This document shows, piece after piece, positions 27,286-35,903 of a stretch of DNA of 64,000 nt. The first letter of the stretch is position 1. Each line of letters opens with the position of its first letter. The notes beneath the pieces were generated by a model that was given only the letters and a program-made list of their open reading frames with translations, made no database searches and was not told where the DNA came from. This DNA comes from Bradyrhizobium sp. AZCC 2176 (GTDB taxonomy: Bacteria > Pseudomonadota > Alphaproteobacteria > Rhizobiales > Xanthobacteraceae): the NCBI RefSeq assembly GCF_036924645.1, contig NZ_JAZHRX010000001.1:3162001-3226000 (forward strand), in the 5' to 3' direction. The translations under genes and the position numbers were made by a program.

Positions 27286-28860
27286 TTGCGCTATCTCTTC
27301 GAGGAGTACGCGTTCGACACAGACCGGCGCGAGCTACATCGCGGGGCGGACGTCGTCTCCATTGCACCACAGGTGTTCGACCTGCTCGATTACTTGATCT
27401 GCAACAGGGAGCGCGTCGTTAGCAAAGACGACCTCATCAACGCCATTTGGGACGGGCGTATCGTCTCCGATGCAGCACTGACGACCCGCCTGAATGTCGC
27501 TCGAAGTGCTATCGGCGATTCCGGTGAGGAACAGCGCCTGATCAAGACGCTACCGCGCAAGGGTTTCCGCTTCGTTGGTGCCGTACGGGAAGCGAACAAG
27601 CTCGCAGGCGAGTCGGCCAGCGATGTTTCTGCGCAACGGCCGATACCTGCTCTCCCGCTCCCCGATAGACCTTCAGTGGCCGTTCTGCCTTTTACCAACC
27701 TGAGCTCCGATCCGGAACAGGACTACTTTGCTGATGGGATGGCCGAGGACATCATCACGGCATTGTCTCGTTTCAAGGCGCTGTTTGTCATCGCCCGCAA
27801 CTCGAGTTTCACATACAAGGGGCGTGCCGTCGACGTGAAGCAGGTAGGGCGCGAGCTCGGGGTGCGCTACGTATTGGAAGGCAGCGTTCGCAAGGTTTCA
27901 AACCGTGTGCGTATCACGGGACAGCTCGCCGATACCTCCTCGGGGATCCATCTTTGGGCCGCCCGGTTCGATGGTGGGCTGGGCGACATCTTCGATTTGC
28001 AGGACCAGGTGACTGAGAGCGTCGTTGGGGCGATCGCGCCGGCGGTGGAAAAAGCCGAGATCGAACGTGCCAGGCGTAAGCCGACCGACAGTCTCGACGC
28101 CTATACCGTCTATTTGCGCGGCTTGGCCAAGTTTTATCAGGTTGCCAGCCTGCAGGCGATTGACGAGGCACTGCGCCTGTTCAACAGCGCAACCGAACTC
28201 GACCCGGATTTTGCGGCTGCGTACGGCCGTGCCGCCTCTTGTTACGCCTATGGCAGGGGCATTGGCTGGATTCCAGGTACAGCGGGCGAGATTGTCGAAG
28301 TAACGAGACTCGCCAAGCGTGCAGTCGAGTTGGGCAAAGATGATGCGATCGCGCTCACCGCCAGCGGGTGGGCGTTAGTGTATGTCGTTCGTGATTTCGA
28401 GCAAGGTGCCGCCTTGATCGATCGTGCGCTTGCGCTCAATTCCAATTTGGCCGAGGGATGGTTGTGCGGTGGTTGGATAAAAAACTGGCTCGGCGAGCCA
28501 GAGCCGGCGCTTAAATGCTTCGCGCACGCCATGCGTCTGAATCCACTTGATCCACGGATGGCTGGTATGCGAACCGGGACCGCGTATGCAAATTTCCTCT
28601 TGGGTCACTTTGCCGAAGCGGCATCATGGGCGGCAATGGCATTGCAGGACAGTCCGGAATTTCCACCTGGATTGCGCGTCGCTGCCGCGAGCAACGCAAT
28701 GGCCGGACGCCCGGAGCAGGCATACAAGGCAATAGCTCGACTGCTGCAACTCGATCCTGCGCTACGTGTTTCCAAAATAAGAGACCTGGCGCCTCATCGG
28801 CGAGCTGAAGACCTCGCACGATACGAAGAAGGGTTGAGGAGAGCCGGGTTGCCCGAATGA
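27286..28860 (+). CDS. Winged-helix (OmpR/CadC-type) regulator with TolB-like and TPR regions
   Basis: A 524-residue one-component regulator. Residues about 1-95 form a winged-helix domain (ERVVSKDDLINAIWDGRIVSDAALTTRL, then KTLPRKGFRFVG). Residues about 130-250 match the TolB-like N-terminal segment found in cyclase-type regulators (SVAVLPFTNLSSDPEQDYFADGMAEDI). The remainder is a tetratricopeptide solenoid. No membrane helix separates the two halves, unlike CadC, so it is probably cytoplasmic. The start is TTG at 27286 with GAGGGA upstream. Related proteins are abundant in Bradyrhizobium, and ligands are unknown. Confidence 0.9.
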   Translation: MRYLFEEYAFDTDRRELHRGADVVSIAPQVFDLLDYLICNRERVVSKDDLINAIWDGRIVSDAALTTRLNVARSAIGDSGEEQRLIKTLPRKGFRFVGAVREANKLAGESASDVSAQRPIPALPLPDRPSVAVLPFTNLSSDPEQDYFADGMAEDIITALSRFKALFVIARNSSFTYKGRAVDVKQVGRELGVRYVLEGSVRKVSNRVRITGQLADTSSGIHLWAARFDGGLGDIFDLQDQVTESVVGAIAPAVEKAEIERARRKPTDSLDAYTVYLRGLAKFYQVASLQAIDEALRLFNSATELDPDFAAAYGRAASCYAYGRGIGWIPGTAGEIVEVTRLAKRAVELGKDDAIALTASGWALVYVVRDFEQGAALIDRALALNSNLAEGWLCGGWIKNWLGEPEPALKCFAHAMRLNPLDPRMAGMRTGTAYANFLLGHFAEAASWAAMALQDSPEFPPGLRVAAASNAMAGRPEQAYKAIARLLQLDPALRVSKIRDLAPHRRAEDLARYEEGLRRAGLPE

Positions 28861-29178
28861 ACATCGCAGCCAGGTGCTCGCCCATGGCGACGAGGTGATC
28901 GAATAAGCGACTTCCGTTGTTTGGCACATCGCGTCATTTCGGTGCGGTGCGGAATTTGGCCGCTATCGGGGCATGGCGGACATCGATCAATCTCGATTAG
29001 TGGGTACGCATCCTAACCCGTTGCACACCCGGCCTAACTTGCAAGCACGCTCGGCGTGCAAAGCTGGCGGCCGTAGGCCTGCCGGTTGGCTTCCGCGACC
29101 TTCAGCGGAGTGCTAGCGTCGATCCCGAACCCACTCATCTGGGGGAATACTCCATCGGCGAGTTTGGGCGGGCTTACA
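28861..29178. other. Intergenic stretch with no recognised feature
   Basis: About 320 bases between the TPR regulator and the VTT protein. No strong ribosome site, terminator with T-run, RNA gene or repeat family member was recognised. An open frame continues upstream of the VTT protein start to 29086 but does not resemble the family. Confidence 0.4.
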
Positions 29179-29769
29179 TTGCTGTTTCCGACGGATCTGA
29201 CCTCGTTCCTCGACCTCATACGCCAGCACGGCGATGCGGCCTACAGTCTCATGTTTGCCTATGCGGCCTCGCATAGCCTGCTGCTTGCGCTGTTCGCGGG
29301 CTATGCGGCGCATTCGGGCGCGCTGGGTCTTGGCACGCTCATCGTGGTCTGCTGGTTCGGCAGTTTCGCCGGCGACGTCATTCGCTTCTGGATCGGGCGG
29401 CGCTATGGCGCCCGCTTGCTCGATCGCTTTCCGCGGTTCGAGCGCCCCGTGCAGACCGTCGTCCGCCTGACGGACCGTCACTATGTCTGGATGATCCTGT
29501 TTCATCGTTTCCCGCATGGCATCCGCGGGCTCGCGGGGTTTGCTTACGGGACATCGCGGCTGCCCTGGTCCACCTTCCTTGCGCTCAACTTCGTCGCGGC
29601 GGGCCTTTGGTCCGGCGCCGTCGTCTCGGCGGGCTATGCCTTCGGCCAGTTCTCGGAGACGTCCATCAACAATGCCTCCTCAAGCCTCGGCATCGTGATG
29701 CTGGTCGCGTTCCTTGGCCTGTCCTGGTTGCTCAGCAGAAAGCTCGATCAGATCGTGGAGCGATACTGA
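29179..29769 (+). CDS. VTT/DedA-like membrane protein
   Basis: An integral membrane protein of about 196 residues when started at TTG 29179 (LFPTDLTSFLDLIRQHG follows); an upstream TTG at 29086 gives 227 residues, but the extra part is not protein-like. Helices lie near the N-terminus (LMFAYAASHSLLLALFAGY) and over GTLIVVCWFGSFAGDVIRFWIGRRYG, the VTT/SNARE-associated core. The conserved R-x-x-P-x-x-R-G-like segment reads FHRFPHGIRGLAGFAYG. DedA proteins affect membrane potential and lipid flipping; a specific role is not predictable. A C-terminal helix ends in a basic tail. Confidence 0.82.
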   Translation: MLFPTDLTSFLDLIRQHGDAAYSLMFAYAASHSLLLALFAGYAAHSGALGLGTLIVVCWFGSFAGDVIRFWIGRRYGARLLDRFPRFERPVQTVVRLTDRHYVWMILFHRFPHGIRGLAGFAYGTSRLPWSTFLALNFVAAGLWSGAVVSAGYAFGQFSETSINNASSSLGIVMLVAFLGLSWLLSRKLDQIVERY

Positions 29770-30046
29770 AGCACGGGCGAGCGCATGCTCATCGGCGGAT
29801 AGCGATGCATCAGATGGGCACGCCACCGGGGCGCGCCAATGCGCGCCCCATGACGGGCTCCACGTGCTTACCGCGTTTTGCGCGATGACGGGCACGGCGC
29901 CAGCGCCTTGCCCTACGCTGCGTTTTGCTACTCCTCCATTGGGCCGGCAAGCGTGCGGCGGAGGCGCTGCGTTTCGCGCCACGTCTCACGAACGTCGTTC
30001 CCAAAGCGAGTGAGCTTGGTTGCTACGTGGATGATGATGAGCGTGA

Positions 30047-30262
30047 TCATGGCTGGTGGCTCGCCTTGGCAAGCAAGCGGCTGATTTGTCGCTCGGCATC
30101 GTCAGACAGCTTTTGCATCCCGTGGGTAGCAATGTACGTCTCGACAACGCGATCAGCCCGTCGCTGATTGGATTCGACGTAAGCGCGCAATAATCGTGCG
30201 AAAAATGAGGGTTTTTTGGTCGGGGCAGAAAGCCAGGCCCCAGTGGTTAGTACGTTCGCCAT
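30047..30262 (-). CDS. Small conserved hypothetical protein (71 aa)
   Basis: A 71-residue protein with a strong AAGGAG ribosome site before ATG 30262. The centre (FFARLLRAYVESNQRRADRVVETYI) is an amphipathic, arginine-rich helix, and the C-terminus (DDAERQISRLLA) a second helix. The layout resembles DUF1127-like proteins without the D-I-G motif; I recall similar short Bradyrhizobium proteins but cannot name a family. It stands alone, with about 190 bp of AT-richer DNA upstream that could hold the promoter. Confidence 0.75.
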   Translation of the reverse strand: MANVLTTGAWLSAPTKKPSFFARLLRAYVESNQRRADRVVETYIATHGMQKLSDDAERQISRLLAKASHQP

Positions 30263-30452
30263 AGATGGCTCCTTTTCGGAGTTGTCCTTGGGGCGAATTT
30301 CCTACCTGAATCACACATAGGTACTGGTGGGCGTTAATGCGAGATCAAATAGCGCGCATTTTGCACTAATTTTTTCCTCGCCCTGCAAAGGCATGAAGCA
30401 GTCACGTTCCGGTGAATCGAATCAATGGCGGAGGATGAACACGCGCTCTACT

Positions 30453-30558
30453 TGTCATTCCGGGGCGCGCGTAGCGCGAGCCCGGAATCCACTGGGCAGC
30501 AGAAGACGCGGTTCGATGGATTCCGGGTTCGCGCCAAGTGGCGCGCCCCGGAATGACG
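30453..30558. repeat. Palindromic repeat, family E (CATTCCGGGG/CCCCGGAATG)
   Basis: The outer arms GTCATTCCGGGGCGCGC and GCGCGCCCCGGAATGAC are inverted. Inner arms CCCGGAATCCA and TGGATTCCGGG pair too, with a small spacer around 30500. Each half can fold alone (GCGCGCGTAGCGCGAG; GCGCCAAGTGGCGC). It is located in a non-coding gap. Confidence 0.88.
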
Positions 30559-30693
30559 GCGGCAAAATTGCGACAAACTAGCTTGTCGGGCAAATCACCA
30601 AAAGACCTGTCCAACCCCCTTTGCAAAAATATTGGACATGCTCGTGTGCATTTTTCCTATGCGCAAATCGCACGCGAGACCGCGGGTGCAGTC

Positions 30694-30766
30694 GTAGGGT
30701 GGAGCGGAGCGATACCCATCATCTTCTGCGCCGGCATTGATGGGTACCGCTGCGCTCCACCCATCC
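30694..30766. repeat. Palindromic repeat, family B-like (GTAGGGTGGAGC type)
   Basis: GTAGGGTGGAGCGGAGCGATACCCATCA pairs imperfectly with TGATGGGTACCGCTGCGCTCCACCC. It lies 30 bp past the tcuB stop, so it may serve as a transcription end. The layout resembles the GTGGGCA elements at 37565, 46139 and 55691, but with GGAGC in place of GGGCA. Confidence 0.78.
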
Positions 30767-30795
30767 AACGGACGCCTCGCAATGACGAAGAACGT

Positions 30796-31911
30796 CTACT
30801 CCCCCGCTCCGTGCGCCATCGCCTTTCGTTCCATCGCATAGCGCACCAGCGCGGCGAAACGATAGATGCCATGCACGAACTTGCCGTAGGGCATGGTGAC
30901 GAACAGCGAAAACACCACGCCGAGATGCAGCGCCAGCAGCGGGCCCATCGCCGCTGTCTCGCGCAACAGCAACAGCGCCATGCCGGTGAGGCTGGTGAGA
31001 AACAGCATGACGATGAAGGCGATGTCCATGCCGTAGCGCGCTTCGTCGACCAGGACGGCGTCGCGCTTCCATCGCTCAGTGAGCAAGCCGATCGGCCCGA
31101 TCAGCAGCCCGATGCCGCCGAGCGTGCCCAGTACCACGGGCAGGTCCCACCACGCATACGGCGCCTCGCGCGCCAAGAGATAGTGATAGAGCGTCGCGAC
31201 GCAGGTGGAGGCGAAACACAGCGCAAAGCCGTAGAAGGTGAAATGGTGATAAAGCCTGCGGCGGTCGGTCGGGCGGTCGTCCTCGTTGAAGCAGCCGACG
31301 CCGCCGCCGTCGAGATAGCGCAATTCGCCGGCATCGCGGATCGCTTGCAGCAGCGCGCCGATATCGGTCTTCATGCCGACGGGCTCGCCGATATCGCGCC
31401 AGAACGCACGCACGCCCATAACCAAAGCCACGATCGCATAGAGGAACGCCGCGCCGAACAGGGCGGCCATCGCGCTATGCGGCATCAATTTGTAGAACGC
31501 GCCCGGGCCAGTGTGGGTGCCAAACAGTACCTGCCGGTCATTCAGCGCCGCGAAGCCGAAAATGAACGCGGCAACGCTGAGCGCGGCGACGAGGCTGATG
31601 ACGAGCCCGTTGCGCGCGAAGGCGCCGGCAAACGCGCGGGGCCACGCATAGGCCGCGTAAGACTCGGCGCGCGCCACCGCGAGCGTCTTCGGGACGTTGA
31701 CGTTGAATTCATGCGGCGGCGAGAACTGGCAGTCGGTGTAGCAGGCGCCGCAGGCGTGGCAGAGATTGGCGAGATAATTGAGGTCGCCGTCGGAGAACGC
31801 GCGGCGCATCTCCATCGCCGGAAATACCGCGCACAGCCCCTCGCAATAGCGGCAGGAATTGCAGACCGTCATCAGCCGGTCGGCCTCTTCGAGAATTCGC
31901 GTTCCGTGCAT
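30796..31911 (-). CDS. tcuB: Tricarballylate/citrate utilization protein B (Fe-S membrane electron carrier)
   Basis: A 371-residue protein with two N-terminal [4Fe-4S] motifs, C17/C20/C23/C27 (CNSCRYCEGLC) and C51/C54/C57/C61 (CHACGACYTDC), followed by a membrane part with about six helices from residue 95 on. This is the TcuB/CitB design: it takes electrons from the flavin of TcuA and passes them to the quinone pool. It is the last gene of the leftward operon. The N-terminus is consistent with the family; the 30-bp space to the upstream hydrolase suggests a shared transcript. Confidence 0.92.
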   Translation of the reverse strand: MHGTRILEEADRLMTVCNSCRYCEGLCAVFPAMEMRRAFSDGDLNYLANLCHACGACYTDCQFSPPHEFNVNVPKTLAVARAESYAAYAWPRAFAGAFARNGLVISLVAALSVAAFIFGFAALNDRQVLFGTHTGPGAFYKLMPHSAMAALFGAAFLYAIVALVMGVRAFWRDIGEPVGMKTDIGALLQAIRDAGELRYLDGGGVGCFNEDDRPTDRRRLYHHFTFYGFALCFASTCVATLYHYLLAREAPYAWWDLPVVLGTLGGIGLLIGPIGLLTERWKRDAVLVDEARYGMDIAFIVMLFLTSLTGMALLLLRETAAMGPLLALHLGVVFSLFVTMPYGKFVHGIYRFAALVRYAMERKAMAHGAGE

Positions 31912-31941
31912 CCGTTGCTTCCTGCCCTGGTGCCGACCTGC

Positions 31942-32976
31942 TTACTTCGTCAGCCCCTTGCCCTCGAGCCATTTCTGGATCAAGGCCGCGACCTCGGCAT
32001 TGTTCTTGTCCATCATTATCATGTGCGAATTGCCCTTGATGCCGGCCTGCGGCAGGTCGACGACATCGACGCTGCCGCCGGCGGCCTTGATGCTGTCTGC
32101 AAAGGCGATGCCGTTGGCGCGGATTTTCGGCCAGCGCGAATCCTTCTCGATATAGTCGCCATAGACGATCAGCGTCGGAATGTTTTTCAAGACATCGACC
32201 TTGGCGGGATCGCCGAGGCCGGCCGGCTCGATCGCGATCAGCGCCTTGACCTTGTCGGGCCGCGCCTGCGCCACCTTGAAGCCGAAACTGCCGGCCTGGC
32301 TGTGGAACAGGATGATGGAAGGGCCGACGCGGTCGATCTCGGCGATGTAGGCGGCGATGATCGCGTCGTCGGTCGTGGTCCAGCGTGGCACGTTCTGCTT
32401 GACGAAGTTCTCGTAGCCCTCGTTCGGGAACTGGCTGCCCGGCATCAGCTTGCGCTTGGCCGGATCCGGATTGTAGGAGCCTGCGCCGTCGCCGATGCGA
32501 AAACGCTCGAACGGATTGGCGGTGTTGAGGAACACCGGCTCGCTCTTGAAGATATCAGGATATTGCGCCCAGCCGGCGCGGCCGCGCTCGACCGCATCCG
32601 AATTGTAGACGGCCCAGCCCTTGCGCAGGAAATAGTTCAGCCAGCCCTCGCGGCCATCCGGCGTCGTCTCGTACGTTACGCCGGTGAGTCCACCGCCGTG
32701 CCACATCAAGAGCGGATAGGCACCCTTCTCGTTGGCCGGCAGAAAGTACTGCACGTACATCTGCTCGACCTGATAGGTGCCGTTGGGATCGACCTTTGCA
32801 GGCACGCCACCCGGCGTGAACGTCACTTCCTTGACCGGCTTGCCGGAAATCTCGACCAGCCGCCCGCCGAGATGGAACGAACCCATGTCGCGCAACGCGA
32901 TCGGCTCAGCGGCGTTGGCCAGTGCCGTGCCCATCAAAATTACCGCAGCAGAAATAATCGTAAGCCGCATCATCAA
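31942..32976 (-). CDS. Secreted alpha/beta-hydrolase (esterase-like)
   Basis: A 344-residue protein with a signal peptide (about 1-22, ending ANA-AEP), so probably periplasmic. The alpha/beta-hydrolase fold shows LLMWHGGGLTGV (oxyanion region), the nucleophile elbow FHSQAGS (about residue 226) and a C-terminal histidine in GNSHMIMMDKN (about 323). The elbow has H-S-Q-A-G rather than G-x-S-x-G, as in some periplasmic esterases. It lies between tcuA and tcuB on the same strand, about 50 bp and 30 bp from them, so it may release a tricarboxylate or related acid from an ester. The substrate is inferred from context only. Confidence 0.85.
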   Translation of the reverse strand: MMMRLTIISAAVILMGTALANAAEPIALRDMGSFHLGGRLVEISGKPVKEVTFTPGGVPAKVDPNGTYQVEQMYVQYFLPANEKGAYPLLMWHGGGLTGVTYETTPDGREGWLNYFLRKGWAVYNSDAVERGRAGWAQYPDIFKSEPVFLNTANPFERFRIGDGAGSYNPDPAKRKLMPGSQFPNEGYENFVKQNVPRWTTTDDAIIAAYIAEIDRVGPSIILFHSQAGSFGFKVAQARPDKVKALIAIEPAGLGDPAKVDVLKNIPTLIVYGDYIEKDSRWPKIRANGIAFADSIKAAGGSVDVVDLPQAGIKGNSHMIMMDKNNAEVAALIQKWLEGKGLTK

Positions 32977-33030
32977 TCCTCCCGTCGTTGTCTTCTCCCT
33001 CTCCCCGCGAAGCGCGGGCGAGGTAACTCG

Positions 33031-34431
33031 CTAATTCCTCGCATTCTTCGCCGCTTCCCGTCCCGCGACCCGGCCGAACACGCTGCCGATGGTCATGCCG
33101 ATGCCGGCCGCATAACCCTTGCCGAGCACGTTGCCGGCCATGATCTCGCCGGCCGCGAACATGTTGGCGGAAGGCTTGCCGTCCTTCATCACCATCCGCG
33201 ACTGCTTGTTCACGCGGGTGCCGAGATAGGTGAAGGTGATGCCGGGCCGCACCGGATAGGCGAGGTAAGGCGGCGTCTCGATCCTGCGTGCCCAATGCGT
33301 CTTCGGCGGCGTGACGCCTTCGGTGCGGCAGTCATCGAGGATGGTGTGATCGAAGGTGCCGGGCCGCACCGCAGCGTTGAAATCGGTGACGGTCTTCTCC
33401 AGCGCCGCCGGCTCCAGCCCGAGCCTGCCGGCGAGTTCGGCAAGCGTTGCGCCCGCGATCGGCGGAAACAGCGTCGGCATGAAGCTCGTGACAACAGTCG
33501 AATCGAAAATGATGTAGGCGATCTGGTCCGGCTGCGCGGCCACCAGCCGGCCCCAGATGGCGTAACGCTTCGGCCAGATGTCCTCGCCCTCGTCATAGAA
33601 GCGCTCGGCGTGCTTGTTGACGACGATGCCGAACACCACCGAATCGTGGCGGGTGATGATGCCGCCGTCGAATTTCGGCGCGCGGGCATCGATCGCGACC
33701 GCATGGCACTGGGTGGGATCGCCGATGTCCTGCACGCCGTTGTCGAGCAGCATCTTCAGGATCGAGCCGCGGTTATAGGGCGTGCCGCGGATCAGGAAAT
33801 TGTCAGCCGCCGCGCCCCAGTATTGCTTCAGCCATTCGATGTTGGCTTCAAAACCGCCGGCCGCCGCCACCAGCGCCGAGGCGCCGATTTCGCTGGCGCC
33901 ATCGATCGGCTGCTTCAGCTTGGCGGAAAGAAACATGCCGTCCTCGATCTGGAGATCGGTCACTTCAGCATCGTAGACGATCTTGACGCCGAGCTTTTCG
34001 GCGGTGAGATAGAGCGCGTTCAGCATCGCGCGCCCGCCGCCGAGAAAGAACGAATTGGTGCGGCCGAGGCTCAGCGTGCCGCCGAGCGAGGGCTGCCAGC
34101 GTACGCCTTGTTCGACGATCCAGTTCAGGATGTCCTTGGACTCCTTGATCATGAACTTCGCCAGTTCCTCGTCGGTCTGCCCGCCGGTCAGGCGCAACAG
34201 ATCGTCCCAGAACTCTTCCTCGGTGTAGGGGCCGGTGAGGATGTCGGTCGCGGCATCGTGCGCGCAACGCATGTTGCGGGTGTGACGGGTGTTGCCGCCG
34301 CGATAGAATTTTGGCGCGCCTTCCAGCACCAGCACGGAAGCGCCCGCGTGCCGTGCGCTGATCGCGGCGCACAGGGCGGCGTTGCCGCCGCCGATGACAA
34401 GCACATCGAATTTTTGCGTGAGATCGACCAT
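33031..34431 (-). CDS. tcuA: FAD-dependent tricarballylate dehydrogenase
   Basis: A 466-residue flavoprotein of the succinate dehydrogenase/fumarate reductase flavoprotein family. The N-terminal dinucleotide-binding motif is DVLVIGGGNAALCAA (about 9-23). The hallmark GNTRHTRNMR, the active-site region around RPGTFDHTILDD, and the C-terminal FAD motif FAAGEIMAGNVLGKGYAAGIGMT all fit TcuA. TcuA oxidises tricarballylate to cis-aconitate, and TcuB reoxidises the flavin. The gene is transcribed from a LysR gene upstream on the same strand. The true substrate could be another tricarboxylic acid. Confidence 0.92.
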   Translation of the reverse strand: MVDLTQKFDVLVIGGGNAALCAAISARHAGASVLVLEGAPKFYRGGNTRHTRNMRCAHDAATDILTGPYTEEEFWDDLLRLTGGQTDEELAKFMIKESKDILNWIVEQGVRWQPSLGGTLSLGRTNSFFLGGGRAMLNALYLTAEKLGVKIVYDAEVTDLQIEDGMFLSAKLKQPIDGASEIGASALVAAAGGFEANIEWLKQYWGAAADNFLIRGTPYNRGSILKMLLDNGVQDIGDPTQCHAVAIDARAPKFDGGIITRHDSVVFGIVVNKHAERFYDEGEDIWPKRYAIWGRLVAAQPDQIAYIIFDSTVVTSFMPTLFPPIAGATLAELAGRLGLEPAALEKTVTDFNAAVRPGTFDHTILDDCRTEGVTPPKTHWARRIETPPYLAYPVRPGITFTYLGTRVNKQSRMVMKDGKPSANMFAAGEIMAGNVLGKGYAAGIGMTIGSVFGRVAGREAAKNARN

Positions 34432-34617
34432 GCGCTCTTGTTGTCGTTGTTGGCATGGAAATCAAACCGGCGCTCGGCCAGGCAAGTCCATCCGTCCCGG
34501 CGTTTTTCTAGCCTGCTGAAGCGGCCGCGTCACGCGTCTCGTGCGCGAACTTCGTCGGTCAGCGCGGCCGTATGCGACGATGTCGCATGCAACTCGCATC
34601 GCGGAATATCTGCGATG

Positions 34618-35517
34618 TCAGGGCTTGCTCTGCACGGAGGCAAGCAGCCATTGCCGGAAGGCCGCGAGTTTGGGTGGGTCGGTTCGCCCCGAGGGCGAGA
34701 CCAGATAAAAGCCGGCGTCGACCGGAAATGCGATGTTGAAGGGAACGACCAGCCGTCCCTTGGCGATGTCTTCCTGCACATAGGCCGTGCGGCCCATGGC
34801 GACGCCGAGGCCGTCGATTGCGGCTTGCACGGTCATGAAGATCAAGTCGAAGGTGACGCCGGGCTGCTTCGAATAATCGGCCGGCAAGCCGGCGGCCGTC
34901 AGCCACAGCCGCCAGTCGTCGCTGTTGGCGTTGCTAGTGTGCAGCAGCACGTGATCCCGGAGGTCCTCCGGGCATTTCAGCGGCTTGTTGCCCTTGAGCA
35001 GCGCCGGGCTGCACACCGGGAACAGCTCGTCCGCCATCAGCCAGTCGGCGCGAACGCCCGGCCACTGGCCGCGACCGTAGCGGATCCCCGCATCGACCTT
35101 GTCGCGCTGGAAGTCGACCAGGCTGGTCGAGGTGGTGATGCGGACGTCGATGCCGTGATGGGCTTCCTGAAAGGCAGTCAGCCGCGGCAACAGCCATTTG
35201 GCCGCCAGCGAGGCCAGCGTCGAGACCGTCAGCACGTTGTCGTCGTCCTTGCGCAGCAGGCGGTCGGTCGCGAGCCTGAGATCGTTGAAGGCGGCGCGGA
35301 TGCCGGGAAGGTAGTCCTGTGCTTCCGCCGTCAGCGCCAGCGCGCGGTTCTGGCGGATGAACAGGCGGACGCCGAGCTCTTCCTCCAGCCGCTTGATCTG
35401 GTGGCTGATCGCGGTTTGCGTGACGTTCAGCTCGGAGGCCGCCTGGGTGAAGCTCAAATGCCGGGCCGCGGCCTCAAACGCCCGCAATCCATTCAGCGAC
35501 GGCAGCTTGGCGGTCAT
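34618..35517 (-). CDS. LysR-family regulator of the tcu operon (GcvA-like)
   Basis: A 299-residue LysR regulator. The helix-turn-helix at about 14-50 reads AARHLSFTQAASELNVTQTAISHQIKRLEEE. The effector domain has the GcvA-like FQRDKVDAGIRYGRGQW. It is upstream of tcuA on the same strand with a 186-bp gap, and divergent from the DUF1127 gene at 35633. In other bacteria a LysR protein (TcuR) activates tcu genes in response to tricarballylate, and the position here fits that role, although the protein groups by motif with GcvA-type regulators. An AAACG-N11-CGTTT repeat upstream may be an operator. Confidence 0.88.
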   Translation of the reverse strand: MTAKLPSLNGLRAFEAAARHLSFTQAASELNVTQTAISHQIKRLEEELGVRLFIRQNRALALTAEAQDYLPGIRAAFNDLRLATDRLLRKDDDNVLTVSTLASLAAKWLLPRLTAFQEAHHGIDVRITTSTSLVDFQRDKVDAGIRYGRGQWPGVRADWLMADELFPVCSPALLKGNKPLKCPEDLRDHVLLHTSNANSDDWRLWLTAAGLPADYSKQPGVTFDLIFMTVQAAIDGLGVAMGRTAYVQEDIAKGRLVVPFNIAFPVDAGFYLVSPSGRTDPPKLAAFRQWLLASVQSKP

Positions 35518-35552
35518 TCCGCGATCCCCAAATGCATGAGTTTATATCATCC

Positions 35553-35575
35553 GAAACGGTACAAAGTGTCGTTTG
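35553..35575. promoter_or_regulatory. Candidate LysR-type operator
   Basis: The inverted repeat AAACG (35554-35558), 11-base spacer, CGTTT (35570-35574) lies between the divergent LysR and DUF1127 genes, 36 bp from the LysR start. The 11-base spacing agrees with the T-N11-A rule of LysR sites. Short arms make a chance match possible. Confidence 0.35.
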
Positions 35576-35632
35576 TGGAAAGCCCTGTTAGCGCAGATAT
35601 TAGCCGCAACAGATTAGCTACAGGAGCCGAAA

Positions 35633-35836
35633 ATGTCCACTTTCACGCATGAATCGATGATAAATCATCATGAACCGGGGCTTTTAAGCCAGATTGGCGA
35701 GACCCTCCATATCTGGCGGCAGCGCTACCGGACGCGCCGCGAACTGGCGAGCTGGTCCGAGCGCGAACTGCACGACATCGGCATCTCCTGGAGCGATATC
35801 GCCTACGAGACCGAAAAGCCGTTCTGGCGGGCTTGA
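35633..35836 (+). CDS. DUF1127 small protein
   Basis: A 67-residue protein with an AGGAG ribosome site before ATG 35633. The core (WRQRYRTRRELASWSERELHDIGISWSDIAYETEKPF) is a textbook DUF1127 motif with L-x-D-I-G-I-S. It is followed 67 bp later by a GNAT acetyltransferase on the same strand, so they may share a transcript. Family members act in RNA binding and stress or phosphate responses in some alphaproteobacteria; no specific role is inferred. Confidence 0.93.
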   Translation: MSTFTHESMINHHEPGLLSQIGETLHIWRQRYRTRRELASWSERELHDIGISWSDIAYETEKPFWRA

Positions 35837-35903
35837 TGGCAGCCGGGCTGGCGTCGCCTCGTCAGGGGGACGCCGGCCGTTTTTTGCTCCGCGGGAGCGA
35901 CCT

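Larger units (their letters stand above)
30263..30795. other. Intergenic region carrying two palindromic repeats
   Basis: The right part holds the family E element at 30453-30558 and the family B-like element at 30694-30766. The left part (30263-30400) must contain the promoter of the divergently placed 71-residue protein gene. No coding sequence is supported; the long plus-strand frame that begins here is antisense to the tcu genes. Confidence 0.6.

Noticed and set aside
29770..30046. Possible gene remnant after the VTT protein
   Set aside because: Short open frames exist on both strands but none has a ribosome site or a recognisable motif; nothing can be supported.
30538..35652. A 1704-codon open frame on the plus strand
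   Set aside because: It is antisense to tcuB, the esterase, tcuA and the LysR gene, all of which have clear families and sensible starts. Its translation is rich in Arg, Ala, Gly, His and Asp without any domain, typical of a shadow frame in high-GC DNA. Its first part is repeat DNA.
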